A DNA stretch of 64,000 nt from Ga0077527 sp964433345 (GCA_964433345.1 CAYSQJ010000004.1:1-64000), one strand, 5' to 3'; counted from the stretch's first letter, positions 18,480 to 27,703 are shown. The notes: a model not told the origin generated them from the letters alone. Program-made: numbers and translations.

Positions 18480-18989
18480 ATGGATGCAGCGACCGCGCGC
18501 CTGATGGCAGGCCACAAGCAATGGGCAAACCGGCTGATGTTCGACGCCGTTGCGGCGCTGCCGCCGGGGGAGGCCGAGAAACCGCGGCCTTCCCTGTTCC
18601 GCAACATGGTGCATACCCTGAATCACAATCACGTCATCGATCGCATCTGGCAGGCGCATATCGAGGGGCGGGAGCATGGCTACCAGGCGCGCAACACCGA
18701 GGATTGTCCGCCGCTCGACGAACTGCGTGCGCAGCAGCAGGACATCGATGCCTGGTACCTGCGCTGGGCCGATGGTCTGGACGATGCCGGTTTTGCGCGG
18801 ACCGTCGAATTCACCCTGATCGGCGGCAATCGCGGCGCGATGACCTGCGGTGAAATCCTGATGCATGTGGTGACCCATGCCAGCTACCACCGCGGATATG
18901 TCGCCGACATGATCTACGACATTCCGGGGCGGCGGCCGCCAACCATGGATCTGCCTGTCTACATGCGCGAGGGGCGTGCCGCGGTTTGA
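18480..18989 (+). CDS. DinB-family protein
   Basis: This 169-residue protein has the four-helix DinB/YfiT fold, which usually binds a divalent metal with three histidines. H49 in LNHNH and the histidines of VVTHASYHRGYV near the C-terminus are the expected ligands. Members include thiol-dependent transferases such as mycothiol or glutathione enzymes, so an S-transferase or isomerase role for a catabolic product is possible. The position right after a solute receptor is consistent with that, but is not evidence of it. Confidence 0.8.
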   Translation: MDAATARLMAGHKQWANRLMFDAVAALPPGEAEKPRPSLFRNMVHTLNHNHVIDRIWQAHIEGREHGYQARNTEDCPPLDELRAQQQDIDAWYLRWADGLDDAGFARTVEFTLIGGNRGAMTCGEILMHVVTHASYHRGYVADMIYDIPGRRPPTMDLPVYMREGRAAV

Positions 18990-19072
18990 CCCGCCGCGGT
19001 GCCGGAGTTAGCATCAAACCGGTCCTGTGCCCTGACGGCGCAGCCTGTCAATCTGCGAGCGGGAGAACAACC

Positions 19073-19507
19073 ATGGCCGAGCGTACGATTCGCGAAATCA
19101 TCGAGGGGCAGGACCTGCTCATTGCGCCATCCACGACATCGGTGGCCGAGGCCGCGCGGCTGATGAAGCAGCGTAATGTCGGCGCGATGATGGTGGTTGA
19201 CGAGGGCAGGCTGGTCGGCATGTTCACCGAGCGCGATGCATTGTTCCGTGTGCTGGCCGCCGGCCTCGATGGCGGCAGCACACCGCTGGCACAGGTGATG
19301 ACCCGCAATCCGCGCACGATCACGCCCGAACGCTCATTTGCCCACGCACTGGGATTCATGCACGAGGGACGTTTTCGCCACCTGCCGGTGGTCGAGGATG
19401 GCCGTCCGGTCGGCATGATCTCGGTGCGCGACGCGCTGGGTTCCGAGCTCGAGGCTTTCGTCTACGAGTTGCTGCGCCAGGAGCAGGTCAGCCAGATCCT
19501 CGCCTGA
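19073..19507 (+). CDS. CBS-domain protein
   Basis: This 144-residue cytoplasmic protein is essentially two CBS repeats (about residues 10-65 and 75-130), which bind adenosine-type nucleotides as a sensor. The signatures VGAMMVVDEGRLVGMFTERD and HLPVVEDGRPVGMISVRD mark the two repeats. The ATG at 19073 follows GGGAG, and a frame from 18986 adds an unlikely leader. The last 20 bases overlap the end of the opposite-strand MFS gene. No effector domain is attached, so the target is unknown. Confidence 0.88.
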   Translation: MAERTIREIIEGQDLLIAPSTTSVAEAARLMKQRNVGAMMVVDEGRLVGMFTERDALFRVLAAGLDGGSTPLAQVMTRNPRTITPERSFAHALGFMHEGRFRHLPVVEDGRPVGMISVRDALGSELEAFVYELLRQEQVSQILA

Positions 19508-20690
19508 GCCGTTTTTCAGGGTCCCGCGCGGCGTACAGGCAGTACAGCGAGACCGCGCCGGGGATGACCAGCGAGGCGAAGGCCAGTGCGTAGTCGCGGG
19601 TCAGCGCGTAGACATTGGCGAACACGATCGGCCCGATGAATTTTCCGACATTGGTGATGACCAGCGAGCCGCTGATGGCAAGGCTGACTTGGCCTTGCGG
19701 CGCAAGCCGGCCGACTTCGGCGAGGATTGCGCCGGGCCAGCAACCCGAGCTCGCGCCGAGCACTGCGAACAGCAGATAAACCGCCACCAGCGGCAGCCCG
19801 GGCCCCAGGACGAGGGCTGCTGCCGAGCAGGCGATGAGCAGGGCCGCGTTCCAGGCCAGCACCCTCGCGGTGTCGCCCACCCGGTCGGCGATCCAGCCGA
19901 TCAGCACCCGTCCTGCGGCACTGGCGATTTGCACCACGGTGAGCACGGTGCCGGCAACCACCAGGCTCATGTCCAGCATCTCCACGCAGGCGACCACGGC
20001 GAAGGTTGCCGCACAGAACTGTGCCCAGGAAAAGCAGCTGCCGGCAATCGCGATCAGCCGCAGTTCGCGCTGCCGCCAGATCGCGACGGCGCCGGCGAAG
20101 GGATTGGGGGTGACTGCCGGTGCCGAGCGGTCGCGATCGTCATCCCATTGCCGCCGCCCTGTCTGCATCATCAGCACCACCGCGATGAGCAGGACCACGC
20201 TGAGAATGACTGCCCAGCGCCAGCCGGCAGTGATCGCCACGGCCGGTGCCACCAGCGCCGCGAGCATGCCGCCCGCCGGAATGCCGACCTGGTGGATCGA
20301 GAACACGGTGCTGCGCCGCTGCGGCGGCGTGTAGCGCATCAGCAGGTGCGAGGCCGATGGCGTAATCATCCCGTAGCCGAGTCCGATCACCAGTGAGCCG
20401 ATCACCAGAAAGGCGCTGGACGGAATCAGCAATACCAGCATGCCGCCCGCTGCCAGCGCATGGCCGAACTGGTTGGTGCGCGCGGCGCCGAGCCGGCGGC
20501 TGGTGTTGCCGAGCAGCGTCAGGGTCCCCACCATGCCGATGCTGACCAGGCTGATCTGGTAACCGATCAGCGAGGGATCAAAACCGTAATCGCGCGCGAC
20601 CTCGGGCGCGACCGCAGGCAGCACCAGCACGGCCATGGACGCGAAGCTGTGCCCGGCGAGCAGCGCCGGCAGCAGCAGACTCTGGAGCAA
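19488..20690 (-). CDS. MFS transporter
   Basis: This 400-residue inner-membrane protein has about twelve hydrophobic segments and recognisable MFS halves. It appears to start at TTG 20690, eight bases after the stop of the upstream carboxymuconolactone-decarboxylase-like gene. No good ribosome site is visible, so translation may depend on the upstream gene. The first ATG inside (SMAVLVL) would remove part of membrane segment 1. It converges with the CBS gene and overlaps it by 20 bases. Substrate is unknown. Confidence 0.82.
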   Translation of the reverse strand: MLQSLLLPALLAGHSFASMAVLVLPAVAPEVARDYGFDPSLIGYQISLVSIGMVGTLTLLGNTSRRLGAARTNQFGHALAAGGMLVLLIPSSAFLVIGSLVIGLGYGMITPSASHLLMRYTPPQRRSTVFSIHQVGIPAGGMLAALVAPAVAITAGWRWAVILSVVLLIAVVLMMQTGRRQWDDDRDRSAPAVTPNPFAGAVAIWRQRELRLIAIAGSCFSWAQFCAATFAVVACVEMLDMSLVVAGTVLTVVQIASAAGRVLIGWIADRVGDTARVLAWNAALLIACSAAALVLGPGLPLVAVYLLFAVLGASSGCWPGAILAEVGRLAPQGQVSLAISGSLVITNVGKFIGPIVFANVYALTRDYALAFASLVIPGAVSLYCLYAARDPEKRLRRGSG

Positions 20691-20698
20691 GGCGGGGC

Positions 20699-21274
20699 TC
20701 AGCGGGGAAACCAGGGCAGCATCGGTTCCTGTCCGGCGGGGAGGGCCTTGCGGCCGACGTTGAGGATCATCGCCAGCATCGCGTAATAACCGGCCACCGC
20801 GATCAGTTCGATGACGCCCTGTTCGCCGAACAGCCCGACCGCGCGCCCGTAGGTGGCATCGCAGACGCCGTGGTTGTGCAGCACTTCAGTCAGCAGGTCG
20901 TGGAGCGCTTCCTCGTCCGCGGCCATGCCCTGCGGGCGGCGGCCTTCGGCGATGGCTTCAGCGATCGCCGGGCTGAGTCCCGCCTTCATCGCGTGCTTGT
21001 AATGCGACTGCCATTCGTACTGCTGCGTCCAGTGCCTTGCCGCGATCAGCGTCGCCATCTCGGCGATGCGGCGATCAAGCGGTGATTTGAAGCGCAGGTA
21101 CTCGCCGACCTGCTGCACGGTCTGCGCGAGACCGGGGCTGCGCAGCAGCGCGAGAAAGGGTCCGCGCAGTTCGCCACGCGGCCCCGCAGCGATGGTCGCG
21201 GCAACTTTTTTCTGTTCTTCGGTCCATTGCTCCGGCGGGATGGCGGGAAAACGTTCGGCTGTTGTATTGTGCAT
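20699..21274 (-). CDS. Carboxymuconolactone decarboxylase-family protein
   Basis: This 191-residue protein has the all-helical CMD/AhpD-like fold. The segment RIAEMATLIAARHWTQQYEWQ (near residue 70) matches the core motif region, with His and Glu in place of the CxxC cysteines of AhpD, so peroxidase activity is not expected. Family members include decarboxylases of aromatic-ring cleavage products. It begins 35 bases after the SDR gene upstream, and the gap holds an IHF-like element. It probably shares a transcript with the MFS gene downstream. Confidence 0.8.
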   Translation of the reverse strand: MHNTTAERFPAIPPEQWTEEQKKVAATIAAGPRGELRGPFLALLRSPGLAQTVQQVGEYLRFKSPLDRRIAEMATLIAARHWTQQYEWQSHYKHAMKAGLSPAIAEAIAEGRRPQGMAADEEALHDLLTEVLHNHGVCDATYGRAVGLFGEQGVIELIAVAGYYAMLAMILNVGRKALPAGQEPMLPWFPR

Positions 21275-21283
21275 TGGGAATAT

Positions 21284-21316
21284 CCTATTAAGTAATTGAT
21301 TTTGTTGTATATTTTA
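21284..21316 (-). promoter_or_regulatory. IHF-site-like AT-rich element, copy 3
   Basis: The minus strand reads AATCAATTACTTA at 21301-21289, a perfect WATCAANNNNTTR match. The AT tract TAAAATAT on its 5' side includes the TAA stop of the SDR gene. The next start codon lies about 15 bases after the core. Confidence 0.6.
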
Positions 21317-22066
21317 ATACATCCACTGGCCGCCGTTGACGTGGAGAACCTGCCCGGTGATGAAGCCGCTGCCGGGGCCGCACAAAAAACGCACGGTAGC
21401 GGCGATTTCCCGCGGATCGCCGTAGCGGCCGAGCGGTATGTGCTTCGATGCATCGGGGCGAGGCGCCCGCGGATTGGCGCGCGTGGTATCGAAGTGGCCG
21501 GGCGAGACGCAGTTGGCGCGGATGCCGCGGCCGGCGAACTCGCGCGCCAGCGCCCGCGTCATGCCGGCGAGTCCGCTTTTCGCGGCCGAGCTGTGTACCT
21601 TGCCCGCGGCGCCGGTCAGTGCGCTGTCGCCGATCAGCGTGATGATGTTGCCGCGGCCCGCCTTGAGCATGTCCGGCAGCACCGCCTGCACGCAGTGGAA
21701 GGCACCGTCGAGGGAAATCGACATCACCTGCCGCCAGTCCGCGAAGGCCATGGTTTCGAAGGCGATTTCGCGGCGCACCGAAGCGTTGAGTACGAGGATA
21801 TCGATGGCGCCGAGTTCGGCGGCCACCGCGGCGTGCATGTGCCTGACCTGGGCGGCGTCGGCGATGTCGGCGATATAAACGGCTGCGCTGCCGCCGGCGG
21901 CACGGATTTCGGCGGCCACCGCTTCGGCCTCGGCGCGCGAGGCGCGGGTATTGATCGCGACTTTTGCGCCCGCGGCGGCGAGTTCGAGCGCAATTGCGCG
22001 GCCGATGTTTTTTGCGGCGCCGGTGACCAGTGCGACCTGGCCGGCGAGTTCGGGGACTGCGCTCAT
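21314..22066 (-). CDS. Atypical SDR-fold protein lacking catalytic Ser and Tyr
   Basis: This 250-residue protein has a clear SDR fold: TGAAKNIG in the cofactor loop, LVLNAS for NAG, and HVNGG at the end. The catalytic positions are changed. By alignment on the lysine K163, the usual tyrosine position is S159 and the usual serine position is G146, with a histidine at 158. A paralog at 25371 has the same losses. It may be a non-reductive SDR or use a different mechanism. It lies upstream of the CMD-like gene and divergent from a hydrolase. Confidence 0.85.
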   Translation of the reverse strand: MSAVPELAGQVALVTGAAKNIGRAIALELAAAGAKVAINTRASRAEAEAVAAEIRAAGGSAAVYIADIADAAQVRHMHAAVAAELGAIDILVLNASVRREIAFETMAFADWRQVMSISLDGAFHCVQAVLPDMLKAGRGNIITLIGDSALTGAAGKVHSSAAKSGLAGMTRALAREFAGRGIRANCVSPGHFDTTRANPRAPRPDASKHIPLGRYGDPREIAATVRFLCGPGSGFITGQVLHVNGGQWMY

Positions 22067-22243
22067 GCGCTGGACTCCAGGTTGCGGGGAGCGGCAAGCA
22101 TAACGGGGAATGCCGCTGCAGGCGAAGCAGCGCGCAGCTGTCCACATGCTGTGATGCGGGGGCGCTGCTGGTATAGTCTGCGCCCTGCAGCAGTTGCGGG
22201 CGACGGTACTCCGCAACATACCGGCGGCGAAAGGAAACCTTCC

Positions 22244-23035
22244 ATGAGAATCAGCACCAACGGCATCGAAATCAACTGCGTCGTCGAGGGCGAGGGCCCC
22301 TGGGTGACAATGTCGCACTCGCTGGCGAGCAACCTGTCGATGTGGGACGAACAGGCGCAGCTGCTGGTGTCGCGCGGCTACAAGGTGTTGCGTTTCGACA
22401 CCCGCGGCCACGGTGCGAGCGATGCGCCCGAGGGTGCATACACGCTGGAGCAGATGGCCGACGATCTGCAGGGCCTGTTTGCCGCGCTGGATATCCGCAG
22501 CACTCACTGGGTCGGCCTGTCGATGGGCGGCATGATCGGCGAGGTCCATGCATTGAAGTATCCCGGCGTATTCCGCAGCATGGTGCTCGCCGACACCACC
22601 AGCCGCTACCCGCCGAATGCCGGGCAGATGTGGGGCGAGCGCGTGAAGCTCGCGCGCGAGCAGGGCATGGCGGCGCTGGTCGACCCGACACTGGCGCGCT
22701 GGTTCACCGAACCGTACCGCAAGGCGCAGCCTGCAGTGATGGCGCGCATCGGCGAAGGCATCCGCAATACGCCGGTCGCGGGTTTTGCCGGCTGTTGCGA
22801 AGCGATCGCGAAAATCGATGTGCTCGACCGCCTGAAGGAAATCGACTGCCCGGCGCTGGTCATCGTCGGCGAGGAGGACCACGGCACGCCGCCCGAGATG
22901 GCGCGTCAGATCCAGGCGAACCTGCGCGGATCGGAGCTGCTGATCATCCCGTCTGCGGCCCATCTTTCCAACATCGAGCAGCCTGCGGCCTTCAACAAGG
23001 CGCTGCTCGATTTTCTTTCCAAAGTGGACCGCTGA
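22244..23035 (+). CDS. Alpha/beta hydrolase, 3-oxoadipate enol-lactonase-like
   Basis: This 263-residue cytoplasmic alpha/beta hydrolase has the nucleophile elbow GLSMGG near residue 88, an acidic residue in VGEEDHGTP, and a histidine in SAAHLSNIEQP. These are the expected Ser-Asp-His triad parts. The RFDTRGHGASDAP segment and length are close to PcaD enol-lactonases of the beta-ketoadipate pathway. AAGGAAAC precedes the ATG at 22244. It is coupled (TGATG) to a lipoprotein gene. The actual substrate could be another ester or lactone. Confidence 0.85.
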   Translation: MRISTNGIEINCVVEGEGPWVTMSHSLASNLSMWDEQAQLLVSRGYKVLRFDTRGHGASDAPEGAYTLEQMADDLQGLFAALDIRSTHWVGLSMGGMIGEVHALKYPGVFRSMVLADTTSRYPPNAGQMWGERVKLAREQGMAALVDPTLARWFTEPYRKAQPAVMARIGEGIRNTPVAGFAGCCEAIAKIDVLDRLKEIDCPALVIVGEEDHGTPPEMARQIQANLRGSELLIIPSAAHLSNIEQPAAFNKALLDFLSKVDR

Positions 23036-23514
23036 TGCGGGCACGGGTCTGCGCGGCGCTGGCCCTGACGGCGCTGCTGGCGGCCTGCGAGGGCTGGTTC
23101 GGCGGCGAGGAGGCCGCGCGCATTCCGCTGCGGCCCGTCGCGGGCGGCGGTTTCGAGGCGGTGCGCATCCTGTTGCGGCCGCAGATGAACGCCGTCGCTT
23201 TCGATTTCAATGCCGATTTTGCCTGGGGCCGGCGCGAGGAAGCCGGGCGCTGGGACCGCTACCGCGCGACACTCAGCGCGGGCGGCAGGACGCTGCAGAC
23301 CGCGGAGTTCAGCGTCAACAGTCCCGAGCCCGAAGATTCGGCCGGACCGCGTTCCCCGCCGCCGACGTCGCTGCGGCAGCTGCTGTTTGTTGTCGACCTG
23401 CGCGCCGAGGACGAGTATGAGCTGGCGATCGTGGCCCTGCAGCCGCCGGTGGTGAGCCTCGAGTCGCCGCAGCTCGTCGTGCGCATCAACGTCCCGCCCG
23501 CGGGACGGCCCTGA
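23035..23514 (+). CDS. Putative lipoprotein of unknown function
   Basis: This 159-residue protein begins MRARVCAALALTALLAAC, a lipoprotein signal with the lipobox cysteine at residue 18. The ATG shares its A with the stop of the hydrolase gene (TGATG), so coupling is likely. The mature part is beta-rich (FDFNADFAWG, LRQLLFVVDLRAEDEYEL) and contains a Pro-rich loop. I do not recognise the family. It is followed after eight bases by an ABC exporter half-transporter. Confidence 0.7.
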   Translation: MRARVCAALALTALLAACEGWFGGEEAARIPLRPVAGGGFEAVRILLRPQMNAVAFDFNADFAWGRREEAGRWDRYRATLSAGGRTLQTAEFSVNSPEPEDSAGPRSPPPTSLRQLLFVVDLRAEDEYELAIVALQPPVVSLESPQLVVRINVPPAGRP

Positions 23515-23522
23515 GCCGCCGC

Positions 23523-25316
23523 ATGGCCCCGCAGGACATGGCCGCCGCGACCGCGGCAGGCACACGCACCGTGGCGTCACCGCTGCGGCGCCTGCTGCGA
23601 TTCCTTCTGCCCTATCGCGGACGGGTGGCGATTGCACTGGTCGCGCTGGTGGTCGCCGCCGGCAGCGTGCTCGCGCTGGGCCAGGGCCTGCGCTTCGTCA
23701 TCGATTCCGGTTTCGGCAGCGGCAATCCGGCGCTGCTCAACACCGCGCTCGCGGGGGTGATCGCAGTGGCGGTGGTGCTGTCGCTCGCGACCTTCACGCG
23801 CTTCTACCTGATGATGAGTGTCGGCGAACGGGTGATCGCCGACCTGCGGCGCACGGTGTTCGCGCATGTGCTGACGCTGTCACCGGCATTCTTCGACGCC
23901 TCGCGCACCGGCGACATCGTGTCGCGGCTGACCAATGACAGCGACCAGCTGCGGCAGGTGATCGGATTCGGCCTGTCGATGTTCCTGCGCAACGCGTTGA
24001 TGATGGTGGGCGCGCTGCTGCTGCTGTTCGCGACCAGCCCGAAACTCGCTGCGCTGATCGTGCTCGGCGTGCCGGCAACGCTGGTGCCGATACTGATCGT
24101 CGGGCGCCGTGTGCGCCGGCTGTCCCGCGCCAGCCAGGACCGCGTCGCCGAAGTGTCGGCGCAGGTCGACGAAGCGATGCACGAAATCCGTACCGTGCAG
24201 GCCTATGGCCACGAGGAGCGCACCCGGGCCGCCTTCAACGCGGTGACCGAGGCGGCCTATGCCTCGGGTGTCGATCGCATCCGCGTCAAGGCATTCCTGA
24301 TTGCCTCGGTGATGCTGATCGCCTTCTGCGCGGTTGGTGCGATTCTGTGGGTCGGCGGCCACGACGTGCTTGCCGGACGGCTCACCGCCGGCGAACTGTC
24401 GGCCTTCGTGTTCTATGCCGGCATTGTTGCCAGCGGCGCCGGCACCGTGTCGGAAGTCTGGGGCGAGATCCAGCGCGCGGCGGGCGCCACCGAGCGCCTG
24501 ATGGAACTGCTCGACACCCGGCCGCTGTTGCGCGCCGAGGCCCCGGCCGCGGTGCTGCCGCAGCCGGTGCGCGGCGAGATCCGTTTTGAAGGCGTCGGCT
24601 TTGCCTACCCGACGCGGCCCGAACCGCCGGCACTGGCGGAGCTGTCCTTCGAGGTGCATCCCGGCGAACGCGTCGCGCTGGTCGGGCCTTCGGGTGCCGG
24701 CAAGACCACGATCTTCGCGCTGCTGCTGCGCTTCTACGATCCGCAGTCGGGCTGCATCCACATCGACGGCGTCGACATCCGCCATTGCGATCCGCTGCTG
24801 CTGCGCCGCTCGGTGGCCCTGGTTTCCCAGGACCCGGTGATCTTTGCGGCGAGCGTCACCGAGAACGTGCGTTTCGGGCGGCCCGACGCAACTGCGGAGG
24901 CGGTGCGTGCGGCCTGCACTGCGGCGAACGCGCTCGAGTTCATCGACGCGCTGCCGCAGGGTTTCGACACCGACCTTGGCGAGCGCGGCATCCGGCTCTC
25001 CGGCGGCCAGCGCCAGCGGCTGTCGATCGCCCGTGCGCTGCTCGCTGACCGGCCTATCCTGCTGCTCGATGAAGCTACCAGCGCGCTCGATGCCGAAAGC
25101 GAGCGCCAGGTGGCAACGGCACTGGAGCGCCTCGCGCGCGGCCGCACCACGCTGGTGATCGCGCACCGCCTAGCCACCGTGCGCAATGCCGACCGCATCC
25201 TTGTCTTCGACCGCGGCCGGCTGCATTCCACCGGCACGCATGAGGAACTGATGGGCGCCGGCGGCCTCTATGCCCACCTCGCGCGGCTGCAGTTCATGGG
25301 AGAGAAGGCGGCATGA
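23523..25316 (+). CDS. ABC-type exporter half-transporter, MsbA-like
   Basis: This 597-residue inner-membrane protein fuses six membrane helices (about residues 25-320) to an ATPase domain. Walker A GPSGAGKTT lies near residue 390, the signature LSGGQRQR near 493, Walker B ILLLDEATSALD after it, and the switch histidine in VIAHRL. It is expected to work as a homodimer exporting a lipid or hydrophobic compound. It closely follows a lipoprotein gene and ends 55 bases before a convergent SDR gene. MsbA-related transporters of this kind have no assigned substrate. Confidence 0.92.
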   Translation: MAPQDMAAATAAGTRTVASPLRRLLRFLLPYRGRVAIALVALVVAAGSVLALGQGLRFVIDSGFGSGNPALLNTALAGVIAVAVVLSLATFTRFYLMMSVGERVIADLRRTVFAHVLTLSPAFFDASRTGDIVSRLTNDSDQLRQVIGFGLSMFLRNALMMVGALLLLFATSPKLAALIVLGVPATLVPILIVGRRVRRLSRASQDRVAEVSAQVDEAMHEIRTVQAYGHEERTRAAFNAVTEAAYASGVDRIRVKAFLIASVMLIAFCAVGAILWVGGHDVLAGRLTAGELSAFVFYAGIVASGAGTVSEVWGEIQRAAGATERLMELLDTRPLLRAEAPAAVLPQPVRGEIRFEGVGFAYPTRPEPPALAELSFEVHPGERVALVGPSGAGKTTIFALLLRFYDPQSGCIHIDGVDIRHCDPLLLRRSVALVSQDPVIFAASVTENVRFGRPDATAEAVRAACTAANALEFIDALPQGFDTDLGERGIRLSGGQRQRLSIARALLADRPILLLDEATSALDAESERQVATALERLARGRTTLVIAHRLATVRNADRILVFDRGRLHSTGTHEELMGAGGLYAHLARLQFMGEKAA

Positions 25317-25370
25317 GTCACGCGAACCGCAGCCTCTCCGGAGTCATCGCCCCGCGTACCAGATGCCTGC

Positions 25371-26120
25371 TCAGAACATCTGCTGTCCGCCGTCGACATA
25401 GATCAGCTGGCCGCTGATCATCCGTGCTTCCGGCGTGCACAGGTAGCGCACGATGCCGGCGACTTCTTCCGGCGTCGAGCGGCGGCCCATCGGCACATTG
25501 CTGACCGGGGCGCGCGCCGAGCGGTCGGCGGCACGCGCGGTGTCCATCTGTCCGGGCGCCACGCAGTTGACGTTGATCTGGTGTTCGCCGAGTTCCTTGG
25601 CCAGCGCGCGGGTCATGCCCCACAGTCCGTGCTTGCCGACCGAGCCGTGCACGCGTTTTTTTGCGCCCGACAGTGCGGTCATGCCGCCGAGGGTGACGAT
25701 GCTGCCGCCGCCGGCCTTGATCATCGAGGGCAGGCAGGCCTTGGTGCAGAAGAAAGAACCGTCGAGCGTGATCGACAGCAGGCTGCGCCATTCCTCGTAG
25801 CTCATGTCGATGAACGCCGTTTCCTTGCGGATCGAGGCGTTGAGCACGAGGATGTCGACCTTGCCGTGGCGCTTGACGATGTCGCCGACCATCGCATCGA
25901 CCGCCTTGCCGTCAGCGATGTCGGCGATGAATACATCGGCCTTGCCGCCGGCGTCGCGGATCTCCTTTGCTACCGCTTCGGCATCCTCTTTCGCGGCACG
26001 CGCGTTGACGGCGACGGTGGCACCGGCTTCTGCCAGCGCAATGGCGATTGCGCGACCGATGTTGCGCGCCGCGCCGGTGACGAGCGCGACCTTGCCTTCG
26101 AGTTCCCTGCCTGCGGCCAT
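25371..26120 (-). CDS. Atypical SDR-fold protein lacking catalytic Ser and Tyr
   Basis: This 249-residue SDR-fold protein is a paralog of the one at 21314 and aligns with it without gaps for its first 170 residues. It keeps TGAARNIG, LVLNAS and the lysine K163. The tyrosine position is G159, the serine position is G146, and H158 is shared. The ATG at 26120 has an excellent GGAGG site. It stands alone, convergent with the ABC gene. Conventional ketoreductase chemistry is not expected, and a binding or lyase role is possible. Confidence 0.85.
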   Translation of the reverse strand: MAAGRELEGKVALVTGAARNIGRAIAIALAEAGATVAVNARAAKEDAEAVAKEIRDAGGKADVFIADIADGKAVDAMVGDIVKRHGKVDILVLNASIRKETAFIDMSYEEWRSLLSITLDGSFFCTKACLPSMIKAGGGSIVTLGGMTALSGAKKRVHGSVGKHGLWGMTRALAKELGEHQINVNCVAPGQMDTARAADRSARAPVSNVPMGRRSTPEEVAGIVRYLCTPEARMISGQLIYVDGGQQMF

Positions 26121-26331
26121 GATGTTCCTCCGGATTGTGGACACGCCCCGACGGGGCGCATGCCGCGGATTTTACCGGTCGCCCATTAGGCATTACCATT
26201 CGGGACCCTCTTGAAGTGCCTGCACTGATGAAACAAATCCCCAAAATGTCCGGACTGTGGTCCCTTGCGCTGCCCGCATGCGGTCCGGCAACCATGCCCG
26301 GACTTCCGGCGGACATCGGCTGATCACGCTG

Positions 26332-27132
26332 ATGGTCGCCCGCGCCAAGCAGAAACACGCCGTCACCCGCACCGCGCGGCCGCGGGTCGCGCGCTCGCGC
26401 ATCAGCGCTGCGGAGTGGCAGGCGCGCTGCGAACTCGCGGCGGCGCATCGCCTGATCGGCCACTTCATGTTCGCGGACCTGACTTACAACCACATTTCGC
26501 TGCGGGTGCCCGGCGAGCCCGGACATTTCCTGGTCAAGGCCGATAACCTGCTGATGGAGCAGGTGACCGCCTCCAACCTGGTGAAGTACGATCTTGATGG
26601 CCGCCAGGTCGGAACCTCGGCGTTCAAGGCGAGCCCCGCTGCCTACAACCTGCATGCCGCAGTGCTCAAGACGCGGCCCGACATCCAGGCCGCGGTGCAC
26701 ACGCACACGCCGGCGAATCTCGCGGTGTCGGCGCAGCAGCAGGGCTTGCTGCCGCTGACCCAGCAGGCAATGCGTTTTTACAAGCGCGTGGCGCGCTACC
26801 CGAATGAGGTCGACGACACCACGCGCGAAGGCGCTGACCGGCTGGCTGCCGCGCTGGGCGAACACTGGACCATGCTGCTGGAGAACCACGGTGTGCTGGT
26901 CTGCGGCACGACGCTGCCCGAGGCCTACATTTACCACCACTTCTTCGAACTGGCCTGTCGCGCGCAGGTCGGCGCGCTGGCCGGCGGCGGCAAGCTGATC
27001 CTGCCCGATCCCGCGGTCTGCGCCGCGCGTGCCGCGAAGTTCGGGCGCATCGGCATTTACGATTCCGACAGCCGTGACTGGGTGGCGAGTCTGGCGCTGG
27101 TGGAGAAGCTGTATCCCGATTACAAGAGCTGA
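26332..27132 (+). CDS. Class II aldolase/adducin-family protein
   Basis: This 266-residue protein has the class II aldolase fold, which uses a divalent metal to make or break C–C bonds or decarboxylate. Metal histidines are seen in HTHTPANLAV and YIYHHFFELACRAQ, and the glutamate region is near LLMEQVTASN. GTG 26257 is an alternative start. ATG 26332 is chosen because it gives an N-terminus of usual length, although its ribosome site is weak. The preceding gap of 211 bases has no other clear feature. The substrate is unknown; it may be a hydroxy-acid or sugar-acid derivative. Confidence 0.82.
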   Translation: MVARAKQKHAVTRTARPRVARSRISAAEWQARCELAAAHRLIGHFMFADLTYNHISLRVPGEPGHFLVKADNLLMEQVTASNLVKYDLDGRQVGTSAFKASPAAYNLHAAVLKTRPDIQAAVHTHTPANLAVSAQQQGLLPLTQQAMRFYKRVARYPNEVDDTTREGADRLAAALGEHWTMLLENHGVLVCGTTLPEAYIYHHFFELACRAQVGALAGGGKLILPDPAVCAARAAKFGRIGIYDSDSRDWVASLALVEKLYPDYKS

Positions 27133-27159
27133 GCGCTGCGCCGCAGATGTTTTGGCGAT

Positions 27160-27197
27160 ATTTAAAAATATTGTTTATAATCAAGTACTTATAATAA
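27160..27197 (+). promoter_or_regulatory. IHF-site-like AT-rich element, copy 4
   Basis: The plus strand reads AATCAAGTACTTA at 27179-27191, a perfect WATCAANNNNTTR match, preceded by an AT tract and followed by TATAATAA-like sequence that could serve as a -10 box. The GTG of the downstream thioesterase is 26 bases from the core. Confidence 0.6.
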
Positions 27198-27217
27198 ATT
27201 TTTATGGAAGCAGAACA

Positions 27218-27703
27218 GTGACAGTCGAAAAAAAATCCTCGGTCAGGCCGAAGATCGTCAAAACAGGCGTGCAGCTTCCATCCAACACATTGCCGGCCGC
27301 GAACCGCGCGATGATCGAGCAGTCGCTGTCGGTGGGCATGGGCCGCGCGCTGGGCATCCGCCTGCGCAAGCTGTCGAAGAAGCGCATCGACGCCGAGATG
27401 AGCGTAACCGCGGATCACATCAACCGCAGCGGCCGCATCAACGGCGGCGTGCTGATGGCCTTCGCCGACATCCTCGGCGCGATGGGCACGCTGGCCAATC
27501 TGCCCGAGGGCTGCCGCACGACGACGCTGGAATCGAAAACCAATTTCTTCGCCGCGGGCGAGGGCGGCACGCTCGCCGCGACTGTGCTGCCACTGCATAT
27601 AGGCCGCACCACCATGGTCTGGCAGACGACGATCAAAAATCTGGATGGCACGCGGGTGGCGATAGTCACCCAGACCCAGATCGTGATCCCGAAAAAATCC
27701 TGA
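27218..27703 (+). CDS. PaaI-type hotdog thioesterase
   Basis: This 161-residue cytoplasmic protein has a single hotdog domain like PaaI/YigI thioesterases, which cleave acyl-CoA. The motif HINRSGRINGGVLMAFADILG near residue 68 holds the region of the catalytic acid and the long helix. GTG 27218 is selected because GGAAG precedes it and because in-frame sequence upstream is AT-rich non-coding. It lies just after an IHF-like element and is followed by the FKBP gene with a 30-base gap. Confidence 0.82.
   Translation: MTVEKKSSVRPKIVKTGVQLPSNTLPAANRAMIEQSLSVGMGRALGIRLRKLSKKRIDAEMSVTADHINRSGRINGGVLMAFADILGAMGTLANLPEGCRTTTLESKTNFFAAGEGGTLAATVLPLHIGRTTMVWQTTIKNLDGTRVAIVTQTQIVIPKKS

Noticed and set aside
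27179..27194. Palindrome AAGTACTT in element copy 4 as a possible operator
   Set aside because: The palindrome is not kept in the other copies, so it is not the conserved feature.
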